Part shown: positions 58,977-64,000 of the stretch, in pieces
Numbering within the stretch: position 1 is the first letter of the stretch
Layout: each line of letters begins with the position of its first letter
Origin: Microlunatus parietis
GTDB taxonomy: Bacteria; Actinomycetota; Actinomycetes; Propionibacteriales; Propionibacteriaceae
Reading direction: 5' to 3'
DNA: 64,000 nt
NCBI RefSeq assembly: GCF_013407955.1
Contig: NZ_JACCBU010000001.1
Span: forward strand, 3,286,001 to 3,350,000
Notes under the pieces: model-generated
The model's input: the letters and a program-made list of their open reading frames with translations, nothing else
Database searches by the model: none
Told to the model about the DNA's origin: nothing
Translations under genes and position numbers: made by a program

Positions 58977-59575
58977 GACGCCATCCTCTCCGCCAGCTGT
59001 TGCCGCGCCCGAGCGATCCGACCGCGGACGGTGCTGACCGGCTGGTTGATCACCTCGGCGATCTCGCCGTAGCTGAGACCGTCGATCTCCTTGAGGATCC
59101 AGCAGACCCGCGACTGCGCCGGCAACTCGCCCACGGCCTGATGCAACTGCCTCCAGTGTTCCCGATGCTCGACCACCTCGGCCGGGTCCCGGCCCTGCCC
59201 CCGATCCTCCGAGTCGCGCTCCTCGTCCAGCGGGTCGGCGTCCCGGCGACGGCGGAGGGCGTCCAGGCAGCGGAACGTGAGCAGCCGGTACAACCAGGTC
59301 CGCACCGCTCCCGGCTGATCCAGTGTCGGCAGCTTCCGCCAGGCTGCGATGAGCGAGTCCTGCAGGACGTCCTCGGCCAGCTCGCGATCCCTCAGGATTC
59401 GTACGGCGAGCCGGAACAGGGGCCGCTGGTACCGGTCGATCAAGGACTCGAAGGCCGCCAGGTCGCCGTCCTGAGCCCGGACCACGATCGTCGTCTCGTC
59501 CAGCCCGTCCAGCCCGTCCGGCCCGGCGGGGCGTTCCGCGGCCGCAGCGTGCTTCAAGTCCTCGATCAAGGTCAC
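58967..59575 (-). CDS. ECF-type RNA polymerase sigma factor
   Basis: A 202-residue sigma-70 family protein. Region 2 is DGDLAAFESLIDRYQRPLFRLAVRILRDRELAEDVLQDSLIAAWRKLPTLDQPGAVRTWLYRLLTFRCLDALRRRR; region 4 is LHQAVGELPAQSRVCWILKEIDGLSYGEIAEVINQPVSTVRGRIARARQQLAERM. It probably activates this envelope operon. The GTG start overlaps the AmaP stop (GTGA) with AAGGA ahead. The gene sits inside the Asp23/AmaP cluster and overlaps its likely anti-sigma factor. Confidence 0.9.
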   Translation of the reverse strand: MTLIEDLKHAAAAERPAGPDGLDGLDETTIVVRAQDGDLAAFESLIDRYQRPLFRLAVRILRDRELAEDVLQDSLIAAWRKLPTLDQPGAVRTWLYRLLTFRCLDALRRRRDADPLDEERDSEDRGQGRDPAEVVEHREHWRQLHQAVGELPAQSRVCWILKEIDGLSYGEIAEVINQPVSTVRGRIARARQQLAERMASWR

Positions 59576-60165
59576 ATCCTGATCTCGGCGACGCCGCCGC
59601 GCGCCCGATCGATCTCGACCTGGATGGCTAGCCGGGTCACGGTCGAGTCCAGCGCGAGCTCGAGGTCTGCCACCGCCTGGCTCCGGATCCGGCCCAGGAC
59701 CTCGGTGAGGTCGGCCCGCTCGTCGGCCGTGATCTTGATCGTCAACTCGGGGCGGCGGACGGATCCGCGCAACCCGACACTGGCGGCGGCGATTCCGCGG
59801 AACGACTCGAGCTGCCCGCGCATCGCGTCGCCGACCACGGCCGGGTCGACCGTGGTGATCCCGTCCGCCGGGTCGTCGTGCAACCGGAACGGGCGGCTGG
59901 ACTCCCGGCGCGGCAGCTGCCGGACCAACCAGGCGATCCCCGTGATCAAGATCACCAATCCGGCGCCGACCATGATCATCACCACAACCTGGTCGGTCAC
60001 CGGGCCGGCCAGCACCGACTCACCAGGCTCAGGAGAGGCAACAGGAACAGGGATCCGGGCGATCCACCCGGTGCCGATGCCGACCCCGAGTGCGCCCGCG
60101 ACGATCATGATCAAGCCGAGTACGCAGAGCCAGAACCGGTTCACACCGGCCGCTCGATTGCTCAT
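59572..60165 (-). CDS. amaP: AmaP-like Asp23 membrane anchor protein
   Basis: A 197-residue protein with two membrane helices (FWLCVLGLIMIVAGALGVGIG and VVVMIMVGAGLVILITGIAWLV) separated by a loop, then a cytosolic domain with an Asp23-like sheet (AASVGLRGSVRRPELTIKITADERADLTEVLGRIRSQAVADLELAL). This is the layout of AmaP, which tethers Asp23 to the membrane. A GGGAGA site precedes the ATG. Confidence 0.82.
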   Translation of the reverse strand: MSNRAAGVNRFWLCVLGLIMIVAGALGVGIGTGWIARIPVPVASPEPGESVLAGPVTDQVVVMIMVGAGLVILITGIAWLVRQLPRRESSRPFRLHDDPADGITTVDPAVVGDAMRGQLESFRGIAAASVGLRGSVRRPELTIKITADERADLTEVLGRIRSQAVADLELALDSTVTRLAIQVEIDRARGGVAEIRM

Positions 60166-60184
60166 CAGATTCTCCCGCCCGAAT

Positions 60185-60748
60185 TCAGTTCGACCTGGTG
60201 GTCACGGTGGCAGAGACGCGCGGCACCGGCGTGACCCCGGCCCGGGTCAGTGCCTGCCGGACCGCATCGGTGACCGCCGCCCGCAGTTCCGCCCGGTGCT
60301 CGGTCGCGGTGCCGATCGACAGTCGTACCGACCTCGCGTCGGCGCGAGCTCGTACCGAATCGACGCCGTCGACCAGCTCGGCCCGGGCTGCCGCCAGCCG
60401 GGCAATGCCGCGGCGAGAGATCACCACCTCCAGTTCCGGACCGCCGGCCTGCTCCGGGACGGCGAGCCGGGCGGCGTTCAGTCGGCCCGGCTTCACCGCG
60501 GCGATGATCATGATCAGACCGACCAGCGCGACCGCGGCGCTGATCACCAGCCAGCCGGCCGATCCCCACGGCGTCGCCGCCAGAAGGGCGAAGATCGAAT
60601 CGACCGGCGCCGGCCAGGCCCCGGTCGCCAACCGTACGGCCCCACCGAACACCACCAGCCCGCCGAGCGCGGTCAGACCCAGCGCCGTCATCCCGGCCGG
60701 GACGGTGCGGTTCGGCCGGCGCCGCAGCCGCGGCCTGCTCGCAGTCAT
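60185..60748 (-). CDS. Membrane protein of the Asp23 cluster (DUF6286-like)
   Basis: A 187-residue protein with two membrane helices (GMTALGLTALGGLVVFGGAVRL and GWLVISAAVALVGLIMIIAAV) and a cytosolic Asp23-like tail (ELEVVISRRGIARLAAARAEL through VRLSIGTATEHRAELRAAVTDAVRQAL). It resembles the DUF6286 proteins found in actinobacterial amaP loci and looks like a second anchor paralogue of AmaP. The start overlaps the upstream Asp23 stop by ATGA. Confidence 0.75.
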   Translation of the reverse strand: MTASRPRLRRRPNRTVPAGMTALGLTALGGLVVFGGAVRLATGAWPAPVDSIFALLAATPWGSAGWLVISAAVALVGLIMIIAAVKPGRLNAARLAVPEQAGGPELEVVISRRGIARLAAARAELVDGVDSVRARADARSVRLSIGTATEHRAELRAAVTDAVRQALTRAGVTPVPRVSATVTTRSN

Positions 60749-61137
60749 CGCAGTCCCTCCGAATCCGCACGGTCGGCCAGGCCGACGGCGACGACGGTCA
60801 GGTCGATCCGGTGCACGGCGACGCCGGTCAGCGTCCGTACCCGCTCGGCGACGTGGTCCCGCACCTGCCGGGCGGCCGTCCGGAGTGACACCGGGTAGTC
60901 CAGCGCCAGTTCGATGGCCAGGTCGACCGACTCGCTGGACAGGGTCGCCGTCACCTTGGGCCGGGCCCCCTGTTCGACCCGGCCGCCGAGGCCCAGCAGC
61001 CCGCCAGCCCGACCGCCGGCCGCGGCGATCTCGGACGCCGCCTGCGCGGCGATCCGCTGCACCACGCGTTGCGGAATGGTCAGCCGGCCGCGGGTCCGCG
61101 GGTCGTCGACCGGCGGCGCGACCACTGTGCTCGCCAC
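60745..61137 (-). CDS. Asp23/Gls24-family envelope stress protein (second copy)
   Basis: A 130-residue Asp23-domain protein: GRLTIPQRVVQRIAAQAASEIAAAGG, then ARPKVTATLSSESVDLAIELALDYPVSLRTAARQVRDHVAERVRTLTGVAVHRIDLTVV. The start is a GTG four bases after the stop of the preceding small membrane gene. Together with the other copies it would form membrane-associated complexes supporting the cell envelope. Confidence 0.88.
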   Translation of the reverse strand: MASTVVAPPVDDPRTRGRLTIPQRVVQRIAAQAASEIAAAGGRAGGLLGLGGRVEQGARPKVTATLSSESVDLAIELALDYPVSLRTAARQVRDHVAERVRTLTGVAVHRIDLTVVAVGLADRADSEGLR

Positions 61138-61141
61138 GCCG

Positions 61142-61324
61142 CTACCGGCGTTCGGTGGCCCGGCCGAGCAGGGCCGACAGGTCGATCCGGCCGTCCAGCA
61201 CGAGCCCGACGACGAGGCCGATCCCGCCGAGGACGGCGACGATCAGGAACGCCCCGAACCCACCGAAGGCCGCCGTCACCCCCAGCACCAGCCCGACGAA
61301 CAACGCGATCGTGGTACGGGACAT
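61142..61324 (-). CDS. Small membrane protein of the Asp23 cluster (DUF2273-like)
   Basis: A 60-residue protein almost entirely made of two hydrophobic helices (TIALFVGLVLGVTAAFGGFGAFLIVAVLGGIGLVVGLVLDG). Small proteins of this kind (DUF2273) lie between asp23 and amaP genes in Gram-positive bacteria and probably help anchor the complex. Confidence 0.78.
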   Translation of the reverse strand: MSRTTIALFVGLVLGVTAAFGGFGAFLIVAVLGGIGLVVGLVLDGRIDLSALLGRATERR

Positions 61325-61395
61325 GGCCGCTCTCCCTTCGCTTGGTACGGCCCGGGAAGTCCCCGCAGTGACTTCCCGGACCGAGATCTCCTCGA

Positions 61396-61902
61396 TCAGG
61401 CGAGCTCGTCGTCGCCGGACCGCTTCGCAGGCTCCGCGTCGTCCTCGGGCAGGTGCACGTCAGTGACGTCGACATCGACCGAGACCACCTTGAGCCCGGT
61501 GCCGGTCTCGACCGCACGGATCACGTTCTCCCGGATCTCCTGGCTCACCTCGACGATCTGAGCGCCGTACTCGACGACGATCGATACGTCGATGGCCGTC
61601 TCCCGCTCACCCTTCTGCACCGCGACTCCACCGGTCACGTTCGGCTGACCGCCCGGGATCCGCTGGGTGAGGTTGTTCAGCGTGCGCCGGGCGATGTTGC
61701 CCATCGCGTAGACGCCGGGCACCTCGCGGGCGGCGATCCCGGCGATCTTCTGGACCACGGCCTCCGCGATGGTCGTGTCACCGAACTCGGTGTGCAGCTC
61801 GTCGAGCTGCTTGGTCTCGATCTCGGCGCCCCGGGTCGCGACGTCGCCCGGCTGACGCCGCTCCTCGCCGGTGGCCGGCAGGTTCTTCGTGGTCTCGCTC
61901 AT
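61396..61902 (-). CDS. Asp23/Gls24-family envelope stress protein (first copy)
   Basis: A 168-residue protein and likely first gene of the operon. A disordered N-terminus leads into the full Asp23 domain (TTIAEAVVQKIAGIAAREVPGVYAMG, then NVTGGVAVQKGERETAIDVSIVVEYGAQIVEVSQEIRENVIRAVETGTGLKVVSVDVDVTDVHLPED). The ATG at 61902 is preferred because the upstream open frame is low complexity and overlaps the TetR gene. The ribosome-binding site is weak. Confidence 0.92.
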   Translation of the reverse strand: MSETTKNLPATGEERRQPGDVATRGAEIETKQLDELHTEFGDTTIAEAVVQKIAGIAAREVPGVYAMGNIARRTLNNLTQRIPGGQPNVTGGVAVQKGERETAIDVSIVVEYGAQIVEVSQEIRENVIRAVETGTGLKVVSVDVDVTDVHLPEDDAEPAKRSGDDELA

Positions 61903-61988
61903 CTGCACCGTTTCCTCTCGGTCGACCCCGGACACGAAAGGAATCATTGTGTCCGTACACCTGGACAGACGTCGCGCCACACGGATCG

Positions 61989-62615
61989 TCACGGAGAAGT
62001 TCGGAACTTCTCGGATTCGTCCCGCAGCAGCCGGCGGATCGCGTCGTACTGCGCTCTGGCCAGGGCGCCCAGATCGGTGCCGGGCTCGACCTCGGTCAGG
62101 CTCCACTCGTCCATCGCCCGCAGCACGGCGAAGACCAGCCGCCGCTGCAGGGCCGGCGGCAGGTCGTCCCGGACCGCGCCGGACTCCCGGCCGACCCGGA
62201 GCGCCTCGCCGATCCAGCCCTCGATCCCGGTCCAGGTCGCCCCCGCGGCCTCGTCCGGCCCCGGCCCGTAGATCATCCGGCCCAGCGCCGTCGAGCCCTC
62301 GTCCTCCGCGGCGGCCGCGATCAGGCGATCGAACAGCGCCGCCAGTTCCGGCCAGAACGCCGGGCCGGCCAGCTCCTCGGGCCGCGGGATCCGGATCCGC
62401 CCGGCCAGGTCGGCCGACAGCTCCCGGATCACGAGGTCGTACAACTCGCGCTTGCCCGGGACCACGTAATAGAACGAGCTCTTGCTCAGCCCGCAGCGTC
62501 GGATGATCGCGTTCAGCGAGGCGCCCTGGTAGCCGGCCGCGGCGAATTCGGTGGCGGCGACCCGGATCAGCCGGCGTTGCCGTTCCGGCGACATGCGGTC
62601 CCACGCGTCCGTCAT
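61989..62615 (-). CDS. TetR-family transcriptional regulator
   Basis: A 208-residue regulator: helix-turn-helix in RLIRVAATEFAAAGYQGASLNAIIRRCGLSKSSFYYVVPGKRELYDLVI, followed by a helical ligand-binding domain with WTGIEGWIGEALRVGRESGAVRDDLPPALQRRLVFAVL. It is divergent from the FAD monooxygenase across a 92-bp region holding two TGGACC/GGTCCA palindromes and very likely represses both genes. Confidence 0.9.
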   Translation of the reverse strand: MTDAWDRMSPERQRRLIRVAATEFAAAGYQGASLNAIIRRCGLSKSSFYYVVPGKRELYDLVIRELSADLAGRIRIPRPEELAGPAFWPELAALFDRLIAAAAEDEGSTALGRMIYGPGPDEAAGATWTGIEGWIGEALRVGRESGAVRDDLPPALQRRLVFAVLRAMDEWSLTEVEPGTDLGALARAQYDAIRRLLRDESEKFRTSP

Positions 62616-62634
62616 GGGCGCAGCCTAGCCCGCT

Positions 62635-62652
62635 CTGGACCACCCGGTCCAG
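62635..62652. promoter_or_regulatory. TetR operator candidate 1
   Basis: CTGGACC and GGTCCAG flank ACCC as a perfect dyad, 20 bp from the TetR start codon. Confidence 0.65.
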
Positions 62653-62670
62653 ATCGTGTTACCTTGCCTG

Positions 62671-62686
62671 TGGACCAGGTGGTCCA
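62671..62686. promoter_or_regulatory. TetR operator candidate 2
   Basis: TGGACCAGGTGGTCCA repeats the half-site of the dyad at 62635-62652 with 36-bp centre spacing and overlaps the leader of the monooxygenase gene, 22 bp before its start. Confidence 0.65.
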
Positions 62687-62707
62687 GACAGCTCAGGAGA
62701 CCCACGA

Positions 62708-63949
62708 ATGTTCCGTACGATCTCGCTCCAACAGCAGGACGAGCAGCAGGGCAGCGGGCCCCGGGTGCTGATCGTCGGCGCCGGAATCGCCGGTGTGACC
62801 GTGGCCCAGTTGCTGCGCCGGGCCGGGCTGCGACCGGTGCTGGTCGAGCGGGGCCACGACCGCGGCCATCCCGGCTACATGCTGGCCCTGATGCCGATGG
62901 TCGACCCGGCGCTGGACGAGCTCGGCGTGCGGAACGCCTACCGGGCGGCCAGCGTCCCGCTGTCCCGCTACGGGCTGTACGGCCACACCGGGCGCCGGCT
63001 CCGGGTCGACTCGATGTCCGCCATCCTCGACCGGTACGGCGACTACCGCGGGATCAGCCGCGGCGACCTGCTCGAGGTGCTCACCCGGGACGGTTGCGAC
63101 GTCACGCCGGGCACGACCGTGACCGCGTTGGCCGAGGCGCCGGACACGGTCCGGGTGACGCTGAGCTCTCCGGACGGACCGGCCGACCTGGACTTCGACC
63201 TGGTGATCGTCTGCGACGGCCTGCACTCGACCACCCGGGACCTGATCCGGCCGCGGCTCGCGGTGCAGACCGTCGACACGCACTGGGCCGGCTGGGTGGC
63301 CTGGGCACCGTCGGACCAGGAGCCGGACCTCGGCGAGGAGCTCTGGGGCGCCGGCTTCTTCCTCGGCGTCTATCCGGTCGCCGGTCGGTACGGCGCGATC
63401 CTCGGCGGTCCGGTCGACGACCTGCGGGCCGGGCCGGTGGCGTTCGCCGACTCGGTGCGCCGGCGGCTCCGCGAGGTGAGCCCGCGAACGGACCGGGTCC
63501 TTAATGCGATCGCGACCGACGCCAGCCCGTACTACTGGCCGCTGACCGACTGCCGGGCCGAGCGCTGGACTACCGGTCGCATCGTGCTCCTCGGTGATGC
63601 CGGCGCGGGCTTCCTGCCGACCGCCGGGATCGGCGCCGGGATGGCGATGGAGTCGGCCTGGGTGCTGGGCCGGATGATCATCGACGGCCGGGAGTTGGCG
63701 GTGCCGGACCTACTGACCAGGTACGAGATCGCGCAGCGCCCCCGGGTCGAGGCGGCCCAGGACAACTCCCGCACGCTGGCCCGGATGATGTTCCGGCGCA
63801 GCCGGCTGCTGGCCGTCGTCCGCGACACCGCCGCCCGGATGCTCAGCGTGCAGGCCGTTCTGAAGCCGATTCAGGGCCTGCTCGCCACCGCGCCGGATCC
63901 CGGCCGGGCCCTTCGGGAAAACTCCTCGGCGACTGTCCGAGGCCGATGA
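62708..63949 (+). CDS. FAD-dependent monooxygenase (PHBH-fold)
   Basis: A 413-residue aromatic-hydroxylase-type flavoprotein. The FAD site is VLIVGAGIAGVTVAQLLRRAG, then a DG motif (LVIVCDGLHSTTRDLI) and the third FAD motif with GRIVLLGDAGAGFLPTAGIGAGMAMESAWVLGRM. AGGAG lies 8 bases before the ATG. Substrate unknown; control by the divergent TetR suggests a xenobiotic, antibiotic or aromatic inducer. Confidence 0.9.
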   Translation: MFRTISLQQQDEQQGSGPRVLIVGAGIAGVTVAQLLRRAGLRPVLVERGHDRGHPGYMLALMPMVDPALDELGVRNAYRAASVPLSRYGLYGHTGRRLRVDSMSAILDRYGDYRGISRGDLLEVLTRDGCDVTPGTTVTALAEAPDTVRVTLSSPDGPADLDFDLVIVCDGLHSTTRDLIRPRLAVQTVDTHWAGWVAWAPSDQEPDLGEELWGAGFFLGVYPVAGRYGAILGGPVDDLRAGPVAFADSVRRRLREVSPRTDRVLNAIATDASPYYWPLTDCRAERWTTGRIVLLGDAGAGFLPTAGIGAGMAMESAWVLGRMIIDGRELAVPDLLTRYEIAQRPRVEAAQDNSRTLARMMFRRSRLLAVVRDTAARMLSVQAVLKPIQGLLATAPDPGRALRENSSATVRGR

Positions 63950-64000
63950 TTGACTTTGCTGCGTGACTCTTCGGCAACGCGCCTCCGGGTCGGCGTACGC

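Noticed and set aside
59000..60898. 632-residue plus-strand ORF
   Set aside because: Antisense to the sigma factor and AmaP-like genes.

Overview
The window is high-GC (about 70 percent) actinobacterial DNA. The gene set (GTP-dependent PEP carboxykinase, F420-type LLM oxidoreductase, LytR-CpsA-Psr protein, multi-gene Asp23/AmaP cluster, MgtA-like mannosyltransferase, LPETG-anchored protein) fits Propionibacteriaceae or a close relative such as Microlunatus. That placement is inference from gene content and base composition; no rRNA gene is present to settle it.

Positions 1-23,320 are most of an integrative and conjugative element (ICE) inserted at the 3' end of tRNA-Arg(ACG). Its right end carries a tyrosine integrase pointing away from the tRNA, translationally coupled to a DUF3800-like gene, and then a flavoprotein, an XRE regulator, a GntR regulator and an excisionase-like protein. 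From about 18,174 down to 2,351 a long minus-strand operon encodes a VirD4/TraG coupling protein, an RRQRL zinc protein, a DUF4913 protein, a DUF2637 membrane protein, a MobF relaxase-helicase and a 965-residue acidic protein whose C-terminal tail resembles that of the relaxase. Seven successive junctions in this operon are 4-bp ATGA overlaps. The element therefore uses the single-strand relaxase/coupling-protein route rather than the FtsK-like TraB route. The mating-pore genes and the other attachment site are not in the window and probably lie to the left. At the left edge a second recombinase with a cysteine-rich tail (Tn554 type), a phosphotransferase gene and a 5' fragment of a cytosine methyltransferase look like a secondary insertion.

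Positions 23,400-47,460 are chromosomal: an LPETG surface esterase-like protein, a threonine dehydratase-like enzyme, a phytanoyl-CoA dioxygenase with an AraC regulator, a nitrilase-family hydrolase, PEP carboxykinase, a DUF4185 secreted protein, a DMT transporter and L-fuconate dehydratase. A ridA / D-amino-acid PLP enzyme / N-acyl-D-amino-acid deacylase operon follows, with large palindromes in front of it. Then come a mannosyltransferase, an SDR, a solitary flap-exonuclease-like protein, a penicillin-acylase-family hydrolase and a HIT protein.

Positions 47,460-64,000 hold two tRNA-Ser genes, one with an integrase remnant at its 3' side, an LCP protein, a PH-domain protein, a quinone oxidoreductase and an exported sialidase. 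A solitary GyrB-like ATPase with a degenerate Mg site lies beside a roughly 800-bp GC-rich degenerate repeat whose minus strand is G-quadruplex-prone. A LacI plus Gfo/Idh/MocA operon follows. Next is an eight-gene Asp23/AmaP envelope-stress operon containing its own ECF sigma factor and an apparent anti-sigma/Asp23 fusion. The window closes with a divergent TetR / FAD-monooxygenase pair with two operator-like palindromes.
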